DNA of 64,000 bases, from contig JADJLA010000001.1 in the NCBI GenBank assembly GCA_016705695.1, forward strand, positions 434,001-498,000. The letters run 5' to 3'. The position numbers and the translations under genes were made by a program. Positions 18,701 through 27,260 of the stretch are shown piece by piece (the stretch's first letter is position 1; each line of letters opens with the position of its first letter). The DNA is from Sphingobacteriaceae bacterium. GTDB taxonomy: Bacteria > Bacteroidota > Bacteroidia > B-17B0 > Aurantibacillaceae. Below the pieces are notes generated by a model, which was not told the origin of the DNA, made no database searches, and worked only from the letters and a program-made list of their open reading frames with translations.

Positions 18701-21700
18701 GTAATCCAATAACGGTAACACCACCTGTAACATCAACATCACTTGTTGCAACATTTACAGTTTTAGGAACAGCTGGATCTTGTACAAGTCAAGCGGTGTA
18801 TCAAGTTACAGTTTATCCAAATCCAACAATTGCTGTAACAAGTGGTAGTATGTGTGCGGGAACACAAGTAACATTAACCGCAAGTAATGCAACAACTTAC
18901 ACTTGGACGCCAAGCGCAACATTAAATACACCAAACGGCCCAAGTGTAATTGCTAATCCGGCTGTAACAACTGTGTACACAATAATTGGAAGTAGTGTTG
19001 GTTGTAATAGTCAATCGCAAAATGCAACAGCAAGTGTTGTTCCAAATCCAACTGTAACGATCAATCCAAATCCTGCATTGATTTGTTTAGGAAGTTCGGT
19101 GAATTTAACAGCAACAGGAGCAACTAATTATACATGGAGCCCAAGTACAGCTTTAACTACAACAAATACTGCAAACACAACGGCGAGTCCAACAATAACA
19201 ACAACATATTCAATTATTGGTTCACAAGCAACGTGTACAAATTTAGCAACAGTGCAAGTATCAGTTATTGGTTTACCAACCGTGAGTATAGCAGGAACAA
19301 ATACCTTATGTTCTCAAAACTTTAATGGCTCGCCAAATACAACAACACTTACAGCAAGTGGCGCAGGAACCTATGTGTGGACCTTACCTGTAGGATTCTC
19401 AGGAAGTCCAAGCTTAAGTAGTAATCCATTAGTGATAAATCCTCCTGTAACATCGGTTCCAATTGTTGCAACGATGACAGTTTTGGGAACAGCAGGAACT
19501 TGTACAAGTCAAGCGGTTATCCAAATAACCGTAGTTCCAAATCCAACTATTGCCACAACAAGTGGAAGTATGTGCGTAGGAACAAGTGTGAACTTAACTG
19601 CAAGTAATGCTACAACCTATACTTGGACACCAAGCGCAACATTGAATACTTCAAATGGCCCAAACGTTATTGCTAGTCCTGCAGTAACAACGGTATATAG
19701 TATTATTGGAAGTAGTGTTGGATGTAACAGTCAAACACAAAATGCAACGGCTAACGTTGTGCCAAACCCAACTGTAACTATACTTCCAACTCCTGCGGTA
19801 ATTTGTTTGAATCAAGCAATTAACCTTACTGCGAGTGGTGCAACTAATTATACATGGAGTCCGAATGTTGCTTTAACTACAACTAGTGGTCCAAATACAA
19901 CAGCCAATCCAACTGTAACTACAGTTTATCAAGTTATTGGAGAAGCTGCAACGTGTACGCATGTTGCAAATATCACGGTGAGTGTTTTACCTCTTCCAAC
20001 AATAACCATTGTTCCAAGCAGTCCAACATTGTGTATGAATAATTTTAACGGCTCTCCAAATACTGTTTCATTAACAGCAAACGGAGCTGCAAGTTATACA
20101 TGGGGACCAATTATTGGTTTAACTACTAATACCTTGAATGGTTCAACGATCATTGGTACAGCTAACGGTAACAATATACCAACCGGAACAGTTATTGGAG
20201 CAAATGGAACTTGTACAAGTTCTGCAACATTTACATTAAGTGTTATTGATAATCCAATTATTGCAACAACAAGCGGAAGTATGTGCGCCGGAACAAGTGT
20301 ATCACTTACTGCAGCCAATGCACAAACTTATACATGGACACTTAGTGCTACATTAAATACAGCCAATGGGCCTGTGGTAATTGCCAGTCCAACTATAACC
20401 ACAGTTTATAGTATTATAGGAAGCAGTGTAGGTTGTCAAGGTCAAACTCAAAACGCTACAGCAATAGTAGTTGCAAATCCAACAGTAAGTATTGCGCCAA
20501 CAACGCCAACTATTTGTTTTGGAGGTTCAATAAACTTAACCGCCAACGGTGCTAATAATTATACATGGAGTCCAAATACTGCAATTACTTCAACAGTTGG
20601 TAACGCGGTAACAGTAAATCCAACTGTAACTACGGTTTATTCAATAATAGGTGAAGCAGCCACATGTACAAACACCGCTGCGCAAACAGTAACGGTTGTT
20701 CCTTTACCAATTATCAATATTGGTTTAAGCAACGGAAGTATGTGTATGAACAACTTTAACGGTTCGGTTAATCAAATAAATGTTACTGCTAGTGGCGCCA
20801 CAACTTATAACTGGATAGGATTTACAGGAATTGGTAATAATACAACTTCCGGACCAAATGTTATTGTAACAGCCATTCCAAATTCACCAGTAGGAACAGG
20901 AACAGTTGTTGGTACAGTAGGAACATGTACTAACGTAGCAAGCTTTACTGTAATTGCAATTCCAAACCCTGTAATTTCTGTAACATCGGCCAGTATGTGT
21001 TTGGGAACAAATGCAACCTTAAACGCAAGTGGTGCTACAACCTATGTTTGGTCACCGGCAAATACATTAAATCAATCTACCGGAAGTTCAGTAATTGCAA
21101 ATCCAAATATTACAACTATTTACAGTGTAATAGGAACAAGTTTAAATTGTAATAGTACAACGCAAACAGGAACAGTAGATGTTGTGCCAAATCCTGTAAT
21201 TGTTATTGCACCAGTTACACCAACTATTTGCGCGGGAGCTATGATAGGTTTAACTGCTTTTGGAGCTAATAATTATACTTGGAGCCCTGCGGTAAATATC
21301 AATACTGTGAATGGAAATTTTGTGATCGTTAATCCAACAGTTACAATGAATTATGTTGTAATTGGAGAAGCAGCAACATGTACATCAATTGCGATGCGAC
21401 AAGTTTCGGTGATCGCGTTACCTGATCTACAAGCGGTTTCAAGTAAAACCAATATTTGCGTGGGCGATAAAGTAAATCTAATTGGTAACGGAGCTAATAC
21501 ATATACTTGGATGCCAACCACTGGATTAAGCAGTGGAAGTGGTAATTTAGTAGTTGCCACTCCAGCTAACAATATCACTTATACGCTTGTTGGAAGTAAT
21601 GGTGTGTGTACTTCATCTGTTACACTCTCTATCGGCGTGTCCCCTCGTCCAATATTGAACTTAATGACCACAAACAAAAAAATATGTAATGGGGGAAGTG

Positions 21701-22644
21701 CCATGATCATTGTTTCCGGCTGTCAAGGTTATGTTTGGCATCCAACTTCTGATTCAACCATTCTTGCAAGCAACACTACAACAAATACTACAAGCATGGT
21801 TGTTACGCCAACGGCTAATATGAATTATACCATCACCGGATTTAATTCTTCGGGCCCATCGGCTTGTCCTTTTACAAAAGAGATCTTAGTGGAAGTTGTT
21901 CCTACAATAACACCTGGGGTAAGTTATAGCGCTGCAGTTTGTGAAGGCCAATCGGTTAAACTGCAAGCGGAAGGAAGTAATACATATCAATGGACACCCG
22001 GTGAAGGCATAAGTAATCCGTTCTCATCTACGCCTTATGTGAGCCCTAAAGCAACAACCATTTATACGGTTCGTGTATCGGATGGTGGATTTTGCGGACA
22101 AACTGCAACGGTATTAGTAAAAGTTAGTCCGCAACCTACAGTAAATGCAGGGCCAGACATGACCTACAACTCCGATGAGCAAATGTTCTTAAACGCAAAA
22201 GGAACCGGAACAATAACCTGGACGTTTGGAGATAATATTATTTGTAAAGTTTGCCCTAATTCTCAAATAACAGCAACGCGCAGCGGAGTTTATTATGCTA
22301 CAACCACAAATGAATTTGGTTGTACCGCAACTGATGATGTTTGGATAGAGGTAACAAATGACTATCCTATTTTCATTCCAAATTCGTTCACTCCAAATTA
22401 CGATGGACTAAATGATCTGTTCTTAGTTTATGGTGAAGGTATCATTAAGATAGAGATGAATATTTACGACAGGTGGCATAAAAAGATCTTCAGCTCTAAC
22501 GATCAATTAACAGGCTGGGACGGAATGTATAGAGGAGAAATCGTGAAGAATGATTCGTACTTATACATTATAAATTACACAACATACGATAACAAGAAAC
22601 GCTCAAAAACAGGATACGTGATCGTTGTTAGAGAAGACTATTAG
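15760..22644 (+). CDS. Giant T9SS type B cargo protein with glycine-rich domain and Ig/PKD-like repeats
   Basis: This 2,294-residue secreted protein is probably a cell-surface adhesin or matrix component. Domain order: signal peptide at 1-21 (ending SFSQ); a glycine-rich domain at about 22-300 with long GGGG runs; and about twenty Ig/PKD-like beta domains of ~75-80 residues at about 300-2190, each opening with a Cys and holding a YTW(S/T)P or YTWTGP strand. A C-terminal type B sorting domain (gliding-motility C-terminal type) lies at about 2205-2294, beginning IFIPNSFTPNYDGLNDLF and ending SKTGYVIVVRED. That domain directs export through the type IX secretion system. Residues about 698-1895 form longer ~240-residue modules repeated about five times. 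A strong terminator follows. No enzymatic domain is visible. Confidence 0.9.
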   Translation: MKNKILILLLLLFGSTRFSFSQITFNYTGGSQNYVVPAGVTVICFTVEGGQGMANVAGNSLGGLGGRVTGSLPVVAGQVLQLNVGNGGAISQPGGFNGGGNGGVDNFNAAEFPTQCLTSWGGGGGGASDIRVAPNALANRVAVGGGGGGTGGDRILNCSPGCGGGGGGGYFGGGGGGFYGGSPGFGGTQVGGGAGGPSCCGCPLAPQAGAAGVAGVGGQGGNLSGGNLQFGGAPGCAGGIGGAAIGGQGPNCTGGTGCPSTWAGASGAGGSNFFSGAIIGPTSVGGVKAGNGRIILIPNCCTQPTVVPIANPNPICAGQTVTLTATGAGTGGTYTWTPGPVTGSMITVTPAVSTTYTVSGTNTMNCVGTSTILLTVSPSPTPIPNSNSPVCTGGNINLTVNAHTSYTWTGPSAFTSNLQNPTITNASTLQAGSYTVKVTGAGGCTAQAVVVVIVNPTPTISVGNPGPYCAGSTINLTVTAASTYTWTGPLAFTSNLQNPTIANSTTNMAGPYVVTVTAVGGCKSTGTVNVVINPAPTITATSNGPVCIGQQLNLFANPAASSYTWTGPNVFASNAQNPTIPNAQLVNGGNYIVTVMNAAGCTNTAAVVVVINPLPIVAVTGATTCVGSTFTLTAITGTAFAWSGPNAFNSPVQNPSFANAQTTHSGNYTVIVTSAQGCTNSAVANVSVIANPTANIIGTNTLCSQNFNASVNTTTLTASGGGSFVWTLPPGFSALPNLTSNPITLNPPVTSTSLVATMTVVATAGSCTSQAVYQVTVYPNPTITVNSPSMCVGTQVTLTANNATTYTWSPATALTATSGPVVIANPVITTVYSIIGSGIGGCNSQTQNSTVTVVPNPTVTINPNPALICLNSSINLTASGATNYTWSPNIALTTTLGPNTTASPTVTTTYTIIGSQATCTNLATIQVSVIGLPTVAVIGTNTLCSQNFNGSPNTTTLTAGGASTYQWSLPPGFSALPNTSSNPITVTPPVTSTSLVATFTVLGTAGSCTSQAVYQVTVYPNPTIAVTSGSMCAGTQVTLTASNATTYTWTPSATLNTPNGPSVIANPAVTTVYTIIGSSVGCNSQSQNATASVVPNPTVTINPNPALICLGSSVNLTATGATNYTWSPSTALTTTNTANTTASPTITTTYSIIGSQATCTNLATVQVSVIGLPTVSIAGTNTLCSQNFNGSPNTTTLTASGAGTYVWTLPVGFSGSPSLSSNPLVINPPVTSVPIVATMTVLGTAGTCTSQAVIQITVVPNPTIATTSGSMCVGTSVNLTASNATTYTWTPSATLNTSNGPNVIASPAVTTVYSIIGSSVGCNSQTQNATANVVPNPTVTILPTPAVICLNQAINLTASGATNYTWSPNVALTTTSGPNTTANPTVTTVYQVIGEAATCTHVANITVSVLPLPTITIVPSSPTLCMNNFNGSPNTVSLTANGAASYTWGPIIGLTTNTLNGSTIIGTANGNNIPTGTVIGANGTCTSSATFTLSVIDNPIIATTSGSMCAGTSVSLTAANAQTYTWTLSATLNTANGPVVIASPTITTVYSIIGSSVGCQGQTQNATAIVVANPTVSIAPTTPTICFGGSINLTANGANNYTWSPNTAITSTVGNAVTVNPTVTTVYSIIGEAATCTNTAAQTVTVVPLPIINIGLSNGSMCMNNFNGSVNQINVTASGATTYNWIGFTGIGNNTTSGPNVIVTAIPNSPVGTGTVVGTVGTCTNVASFTVIAIPNPVISVTSASMCLGTNATLNASGATTYVWSPANTLNQSTGSSVIANPNITTIYSVIGTSLNCNSTTQTGTVDVVPNPVIVIAPVTPTICAGAMIGLTAFGANNYTWSPAVNINTVNGNFVIVNPTVTMNYVVIGEAATCTSIAMRQVSVIALPDLQAVSSKTNICVGDKVNLIGNGANTYTWMPTTGLSSGSGNLVVATPANNITYTLVGSNGVCTSSVTLSIGVSPRPILNLMTTNKKICNGGSAMIIVSGCQGYVWHPTSDSTILASNTTTNTTSMVVTPTANMNYTITGFNSSGPSACPFTKEILVEVVPTITPGVSYSAAVCEGQSVKLQAEGSNTYQWTPGEGISNPFSSTPYVSPKATTIYTVRVSDGGFCGQTATVLVKVSPQPTVNAGPDMTYNSDEQMFLNAKGTGTITWTFGDNIICKVCPNSQITATRSGVYYATTTNEFGCTATDDVWIEVTNDYPIFIPNSFTPNYDGLNDLFLVYGEGIIKIEMNIYDRWHKKIFSSNDQLTGWDGMYRGEIVKNDSYLYIINYTTYDNKKRSKTGYVIVVREDY
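17851..21440 (+). repeat. About five ~720-bp coding supramodules in the T9SS protein
   Basis: The marker GGAACAAA(T/C)AC.. (encoding GTNTLCSQNF) recurs at 17851, 18574 and 19294. Diverged equivalents occur near 20014 (PTLCMNNF) and 20734 (SMCMNNF). Spacing is about 720 bp, or 240 residues. Each module contains three Ig-like domains in the same order. The first three modules are the most alike, which suggests recent in-frame duplication. Confidence 0.8.
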
Positions 22645-22665
22645 TTTCAAACTCTTTAAATAAAT

Positions 22666-22697
22666 AAAACCCTCTCAAATACGGAGAGGGTTTTTTT
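22666..22697 (+). terminator. Intrinsic terminator of the giant T9SS gene
   Basis: The stem CCCTCTC / GAGAGGG has a 7-nt loop (AAATACG) and is followed by seven T residues. It begins 22 bp after the stop codon of the preceding gene. Confidence 0.9.
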
Positions 22698-22745
22698 ATG
22701 TGCAAAGAGCATCAATACCATTACTTTTTACTTACTTTTGCTTGA

Positions 22746-23904
22746 ATGAAAACATCAATTGCTATTGTAGGGAGGATCGGCTGCTTTAATGCTGGCCGCT
22801 CAATTAGATGAGACAAAGTTTGATGTGACCATTTATGAAAGCAATTCGGCGCTTGGAAGAAAGTTTTTAGTGGCAGGAGATGGAGGATTTAATTTAACGC
22901 ATTCCGAAGAGTTAGAAAAATTCATTTCACGGTATACACCAAGCGAGTTTTTTAAGAGCATTATTGCTTCCTTTTCAAATAATGATCTTCGCGAGTGGCT
23001 AAGAAAAATTGGGATAGAAACGTTTGTTGGAAGTAGCAAACGCGTTTTTCCTGTGGAAGGAATAAAACCAATTGATGTATTGAATGCCATTTTAGATGAA
23101 TTCAAAAGAAAAAATGTTGTAATAAAAACAAATTTCAAGTGGAAGGGATTTGATGATACTGAAATTAAAGCTAACATCACCGTTTTTGCTTTGGGTGGAT
23201 CAAGTTGGAAAGTTACAGGATCTGATGGCGCGTGGACAAAACATTTTTCAGAAAAAGGAATTGACATTATTCCATTCCAGGCTTCTAACTGTGCTTATGA
23301 AGTTAAATGGAAAGATGAGTTCATTTCTATTACAGAAGGAAGGTCGCTTAAAAATATTTATGTGAAATGTGATGCTAAAGAACGTAAAGGTGAATTAGTG
23401 ATCACTAAATTTGGTTTGGAAGGCGGCGCCATTTATGCGTTGAGTCCTGAAATTAGGAAACACTTAAATAAAGAAGGTTTTGCCAAGGTATATTTGGATC
23501 TTAAGCCCTCACTTACGGTGGAGCAAATAAAAGATAAGTTTAGAGCAAGAGGAAACCGCACTATTAAAAAATTGCTGATCGACCGATTAAATTTTGATGA
23601 TACGCAAATTGATCTTTTAAAAACACTTTTGAGCAAGGAGGAATTTACAAACTTGGAAGAGCTGGCGAAAAAAATAAAACAACTTCCAATTACGCTTGCA
23701 TCTGCCGCGCCAATAGATGAAGCTATCTCAACTGTTGGGGGAATTGCATTGAGTGAGGTGGATGAGCATTTTCAATTAAAGAAACTCCCAAACACTTATT
23801 GCATTGGCGAAATGTTAGATTGGGATGCGCCAACAGGTGGTTATTTGTTGCAAGGCTGTTTTAGTATGGGATATTGTTTGGCACAGCATTTGAACGAGAT
23901 TTAA
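22746..23904 (+). CDS. HI0933/BaiN-type FAD-dependent oxidoreductase with N-terminal frameshift
   Basis: The intact frame runs from an ATG at 22789 and encodes 371 residues of an NAD(P)/FAD-dependent flavoprotein of the HI0933/BaiN type. Features include YESNSALGRKFLVAGDGGFNLTHSE, ALGGSSWKVTGSDG, and the C-terminal GGI..EVDEHFQLKKLPNTYCIGEMLDWDAPTGGYLLQGC region that binds FAD. The expected Rossmann start lies just upstream in another frame: ATG at 22746 gives MKTSIAIVG, then the frame shifts at about 22770, and GGSAALMLAAQL continues in the downstream frame. The lesion falls in the GxGxxG dinucleotide-binding loop, inside a G-rich run (GTAGGGAGGATCG). Either the gene is inactivated or the base count there is wrong. 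The physiological substrate is unknown. Confidence 0.8.
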
Positions 23905-23916
23905 CTATCTTTAATT

Positions 23917-23990
23917 TTTAGCCACGGAGGCACGAAGACACAAAGTGGATCACGAGACGTAGCTAGACGTAGAAGAGCACGGAGCGGAGG
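23917..23990 (+). repeat. CACGGAG palindromic repeat, copy 1 (degenerate)
   Basis: It begins TTTTAGCCACGGAGGCACGAAGA and keeps the core GACGTAGCTAG. The right arm is not the expected inverted CTCCGTGGC: the copy ends in direct GCACGGAGCGGAGG and runs into a small hairpin (GATTTGCC-TTC-GGCAAATC). It appears to be a truncated or rearranged copy of the element seen intact at 26582 and 26702. Confidence 0.75.
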
Positions 23991-24042
23991 ATTTGCCTTC
24001 GGCAAATCTGATGTGATCGAAATTTCAATTTTTACTATACTG

Positions 24043-24249
24043 CCGCGTGAGCGATTGAAGCGGAAAGCCCTGCTTAGGACTTTGCATCCGCCGCGGCGGA
24101 TGTTTGTTGGGCGAGGAGGCGACTTTAGAAGCTACCGGAGCCCTACAAACATCCGCCGCGGCGGATGCAAAGGACAAGCAGGCTTGTAGCGAAAAGCGCG
24201 ACGGCGAGCGAACTTCCATCGTTTTTGGGGTAAGCTCGCCGGCACGCCC
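24043..24249 (-). repeat. GGGCGTGCC element, copy 1, with nested palindromes
   Basis: Read on the minus strand this starts GGGCGTGCCGGCGAG, continues GGAAGTTCGCTCGCCGTCG and GCTTTTCGCT, and ends in CTCACGCGG, as does the plus-strand copy at 27367. The middle differs. Here it holds two inverted blocks, each containing the self-palindrome CATCCGCCGCGGCGGATG, separated by about 47 bp. The region is visibly GC-richer than its surroundings. No protein-coding frame is supported. Confidence 0.75.
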
Positions 24250-24274
24250 AACTAATTAAAATAAATTTGACATC

Positions 24275-25339
24275 TTAACGCATCGCAACTCCAGCAGGAT
24301 CATAAACCAATTCTAAAGCTCCGCTAGTTTTAAAATCGGAAACTAAAGTGGAAATTTTATATTTACCCTTATTGTTTACCGCTATAGCCGCAGTGTTTGG
24401 CGGAATGCGCCCTGCATTAAGAGCATACATTACCAAAGTATTTGAGCCCGTTTTTAAATTCAAGATGATTTCTTTTTTCTCTTTTGTTACTTCTAAATTC
24501 TCTATCAATACTTCGCCATTCAAGTAAATGGAAATAATATCTCCGTCAACACGGTTCTTATCGTACACCTGAACTTTTACAATATTACTTTCCACATTTA
24601 CGGTTTGTTGTACTTTGTATTTACGTCCGTTGCATTTACGTTTGTTAAACGATACAAATTTCTTTTCGGCAATTATTTCTGTAGCGGTATCAAGTGCTTC
24701 AACGATATCTTGTTTAATGATACTATCTTTTTTTAAATCATTGATGATCACAATATCTTCTCGGCGCGTTGTATCGCATACCGAATTTCCGAATTTGAAA
24801 TTGTCAATGTTCACCCAGGTTTGAATTGTTCCTTCGGGCATTTGAACGGTTAAGTATTTTCCGCTGAGGGGTGCAATAAAACTACATTCGCGGCGTGTCC
24901 ATACATTTTTTACGGCCGACTCTTTAAATGTGTAAACAGGTGTTCCTAATGTGCTATTACTTGTAGATAAACCTAATTGAATTGGATTTGCATTATAGCC
25001 TGAAGCGGCTCTGTCGTAAAATGAAACGGTATATTTTTTTCCTTGCGTTAAGGGTTGGGTTAATTCAATGGCTACAATATCTGTTCCGCCACCGGTTAAA
25101 GCAATGTACCAGTTCTTACTTTGCGCGCCGCTTCCACCGTAATCGCTCGATCTAATAATATCTACATCGCCGTACGACCCAAAAGCTGTTACGCCCGGCA
25201 TCATGCCATTAAAAGCAGTGTTAGAAAGGTTTATTTCGTCGCGAGAGGCCTTATGGTTCTCAAAATCGCCATTTACAAAGCATTGGGCGCTTGTTGTATT
25301 TACAAGTAAGGCTAAAAATTGGAGTATTAAATAACGCAT
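24275..25339 (-). CDS. Hypothetical secreted protein with jelly-roll-like domain
   Basis: This 354-residue protein has a signal peptide (MRYLILQFLALLVNTTSAQ). The region following it (CFVNGDFENH...YTVSFYDRAASG...VWTRRECSFIAP...WVNIDNFKFG, about 20-185) resembles carbohydrate-binding-like jelly rolls, including the 'NGDFE' opening and 'W..IDN' closing strand. A second beta domain (about 230-335) has NKRKCNGRKYKVQQTVNV and IYLNGEVLIENLEV. There is no T9SS tail. It sits between two repeat elements. Family unknown; surface binding is a guess. Confidence 0.65.
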   Translation of the reverse strand: MRYLILQFLALLVNTTSAQCFVNGDFENHKASRDEINLSNTAFNGMMPGVTAFGSYGDVDIIRSSDYGGSGAQSKNWYIALTGGGTDIVAIELTQPLTQGKKYTVSFYDRAASGYNANPIQLGLSTSNSTLGTPVYTFKESAVKNVWTRRECSFIAPLSGKYLTVQMPEGTIQTWVNIDNFKFGNSVCDTTRREDIVIINDLKKDSIIKQDIVEALDTATEIIAEKKFVSFNKRKCNGRKYKVQQTVNVESNIVKVQVYDKNRVDGDIISIYLNGEVLIENLEVTKEKKEIILNLKTGSNTLVMYALNAGRIPPNTAAIAVNNKGKYKISTLVSDFKTSGALELVYDPAGVAMR

Positions 25340-25415
25340 GGTGGTTGTTTTTAATTTAGATGCTAAAGCGGGTAGGATTCCATAAACGAAAGGGGAGGTC
25401 TTTTTAGAGGCAATT

Positions 25416-25540
25416 AACCATAGAGGCGCCTTTGGCGCTCATAGAGGTTTGCATAGAGGTTCACTGAGCTCGCGAACCGCCTAAATAAACACAGTTTTTC
25501 TCAGTGGTCCTCTATGTAGACCTCTATGCACTCTATGGTT
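25416..25540. repeat. CCATAGAG palindromic repeat
   Basis: The element runs from AACCATAGAGG to CTCTATGGTT. Its arms are built of CATAGAGG units on the left and CCTCTATG units on the right, around a loop containing GTTCACTGAGCTCGCGAACC. It has the same design as the CACGGAG family (multi-unit inverted arms, about 125 bp) but a different sequence. It lies in the 447-bp gap 25340-25786, which has no gene. Confidence 0.75.
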
Positions 25541-25546
25541 TTTTAT

Positions 25547-25565
25547 CCTGAGCTTGTCGAAGGAC
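25547..25565. repeat. CCTGAGCTTGTCGAAGG short dispersed repeat
   Basis: This short palindrome-like sequence is of the kind dispersed through many environmental bacterial genomes. It directly abuts the CCATAGAG element. A related sequence (CCTTCGACTTCGCTCAGG) lies inside the NlpC/P60 gene at 32214. Confidence 0.6.
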
Positions 25566-25786
25566 TGTCTCTAAAATTGATTTCACTCATTATTAACTAC
25601 ACTTGGCTGAACTCACACATGTATCTACCGTACCAAAAATGCCTTATACCATTTAATCCGTTTATGCAACCAATTATAAACTCATATATGTACTTTAAAA
25701 AGAACAGGCCAAAACCGTGTAACCATGCCGCATTTTTATAGTACAAATTAACAAGAACTAACAATTACTCATTTAAATCAAAGGTT

Positions 25787-26488
25787 ATGAAACGCTATCC
25801 AAACACAACAGTTTTACTAAGCTATATGCTAGTGATCCTTTGCTCATGCTTCTCGTTAATGCTGGTATCCTTTAAACATAAATCGCAACGCTTATTTAAA
25901 GTACCGGTTATAATTAATAAAGGAAAAGATGCACCCATTTGTTTAGCACCAAATTTTATGATGAAGGCCGAACATTCCGTTGAACGCATAGAAAGATTTG
26001 GCGATACGCTTAACCTTAACACCGCACCAAAATGGGGTTTTGAAAAATGTGATGTAGCAAGTACGAAAGATGCTAATGCTTATTTTAAAGATGGCGGACT
26101 ACGCATTATTGTAGATACACAAAGTGAAGTAGGGATGTGCGTTAGAAGTGGAATGCCTATGGTACAAGCATTACCGGTGTATATTGTAAACGAGGGCGCA
26201 CACAACGCCGTAGAAATTGAATCGTACAACGGAAAATTAAACATGATCGTAGAAGCGCTTAGTACAAAAAATACCTGGGAGCCTATTGAATATCTTCCGC
26301 AAAATAGCAACAACCAAAAAAATTGCATGCTTAATTTACCTGCGCACTTTTACGCTTTTACAAAAAATATTCTTCACTGTGGCGATCACATTACCAAATG
26401 CCGTTTAAAATTAATGAGCGGAACTAATTCGTATTACTCAAATACGTTTATGATGGGAATTAATTATACCCAATTCGAAAAAATTTAG
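25787..26488 (+). CDS. Hypothetical membrane-anchored or secreted protein
   Basis: This is a 233-residue protein. It starts with a hydrophobic segment (about 8-29, VLLSYMLVILCSCFSLMLVSF) that is either an uncleaved signal anchor or, given the Cys near the end, a lipoprotein-like signal. The rest is soluble and mixed alpha/beta with several cysteines (PICLAPN, EKCDVAS, GMCVRSG, KNCMLN, LHCGDH, TKCRLK). I do not recognise the family. A terminator-like hairpin and two CACGGAG repeats follow. Confidence 0.6.
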   Translation: MKRYPNTTVLLSYMLVILCSCFSLMLVSFKHKSQRLFKVPVIINKGKDAPICLAPNFMMKAEHSVERIERFGDTLNLNTAPKWGFEKCDVASTKDANAYFKDGGLRIIVDTQSEVGMCVRSGMPMVQALPVYIVNEGAHNAVEIESYNGKLNMIVEALSTKNTWEPIEYLPQNSNNQKNCMLNLPAHFYAFTKNILHCGDHITKCRLKLMSGTNSYYSNTFMMGINYTQFEKI

Positions 26489-26535
26489 TATCACCATATC
26501 ATCCAGTTGCCGTTTAAGCAGGGCAATGTATGTCG

Positions 26536-26568
26536 AACCTCCGTCCTAAAAAGCGGGGGTTTTGTTTT
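26536..26568 (+). terminator. Probable terminator
   Basis: An imperfect stem AACCTCCG / CGGGGGTT with a ~10-nt loop is followed by TTGTTTT. It lies 48 bp after the preceding stop codon. Confidence 0.5.
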
Positions 26569-26581
26569 CCTTATTTTTTTA

Positions 26582-26659
26582 GCCACGGAGGCACCAAGAC
26601 ACGGAGAAAATACTTGACGTAGCTATATATAGTGCGAAAAAACTCCGCGTCTCCGTGGC
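26582..26659 (+). repeat. CACGGAG palindromic repeat, copy 2
   Basis: The left arm is GCCACGGAGGCACCAAGACA then CGGAG. The core is TTGACGTAGCTAT, and the right arm ends CTCCGCGTCTCCGTGGC. T-rich DNA flanks the left end and A-rich DNA the right end. It is the best-formed short copy and lies 42 bp from copy 3 in the same orientation. Confidence 0.85.
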
Positions 26660-26701
26660 AAAAACTATAGATACACTTTTGCCTGTTGGGTATTTTATTT
26701 A

Positions 26702-26793
26702 GCCACGGAGTCACCAAGACACGGAGAAAGTGCGAGACGTAGCTATTATACATAACAACAAAATAAAACTCCGTGCCTCCGCGTCTCCGTGGC
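26702..26793 (+). repeat. CACGGAG palindromic repeat, copy 3
   Basis: The left arm is GCCACGGAGTCACCAAGACA then CGGAG. The core is GAGACGTAGCTAT, and the right arm is ACTCCGTGCCTCCGCGTC then TCCGTGGC. With copy 2 it fills the 315-bp gap 26489-26803. Confidence 0.85.
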
Positions 26794-26803
26794 AAAAAGA
26801 GCG

Positions 26804-27184
26804 TTAGAAGTTCACCGAATAAACATCACTTTTATTCCGTTGAATATTAAACACCTCAAAACCTCCATCTTGTGGAATGATCTCGCGAAGATCAAAGGCA
26901 GTACAACCTTTACTTAGGCCTTCAAAAATAAGTGTAAAGCCACGGCCATCGTTAAGCGTCCATGTAGGTGCTAATGAAATATTAAATGCGTGCACTAATT
27001 TTGCTTGACGAGTGCTGCCATGCTCAATTAAAAATGTACTTGGCCAAATACGGTAAGCCTCTGCACCTTCGGTGTTGCAGACGCAATGCACAATTGTTTG
27101 GCGCTCTTCGCTTTCTAAAGTTTTTACTTCTTCGGCAACAGCTACTTCTGTTATTTCTATTGGTTGTTCTTTGGTGATGGGCAT
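26804..27184 (-). CDS. Hypothetical cytoplasmic protein
   Basis: This 126-residue protein has no signal peptide. An acidic N-terminus (about 1-28) precedes a compact domain with CVCNTEGAEAYRIWPSTFL (about 34-52), FNISLAPTWTLNDGRGFTLI (about 68-87) and GCTAFDLREIIPQDGGF. The dense aromatic and Gly pattern suggests a small beta domain. I do not recognise the family. It is flanked on both sides by repeat elements, so it may be a recent arrival. Confidence 0.6.
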   Translation of the reverse strand: MPITKEQPIEITEVAVAEEVKTLESEERQTIVHCVCNTEGAEAYRIWPSTFLIEHGSTRQAKLVHAFNISLAPTWTLNDGRGFTLIFEGLSKGCTAFDLREIIPQDGGFEVFNIQRNKSDVYSVNF

Positions 27185-27260
27185 GGGGTAAAGGTAGGGG
27201 TAAATTTATTCTTTAGAAGTGGAAATGTTGTGAGTTTTTTGGGCGTGCCCAGCGGACTTT

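Noticed and set aside
23915..24270. Small RNA gene in the GC-rich palindromic stretch
   Set aside because: The structure is explained by the repeat elements. No promoter or known RNA family could be recognised, so I list only repeats.
25526..25741. Short plus-strand open frame of 71 codons
   Set aside because: It begins inside the CCATAGAG repeat, has no signal or domain, and its codon use is unlike the neighbours.
26582..26793. Insertion sequence bounded by the two CACGGAG copies
   Set aside because: Only 42 bp lie between the copies, and there is no transposase or target duplication.
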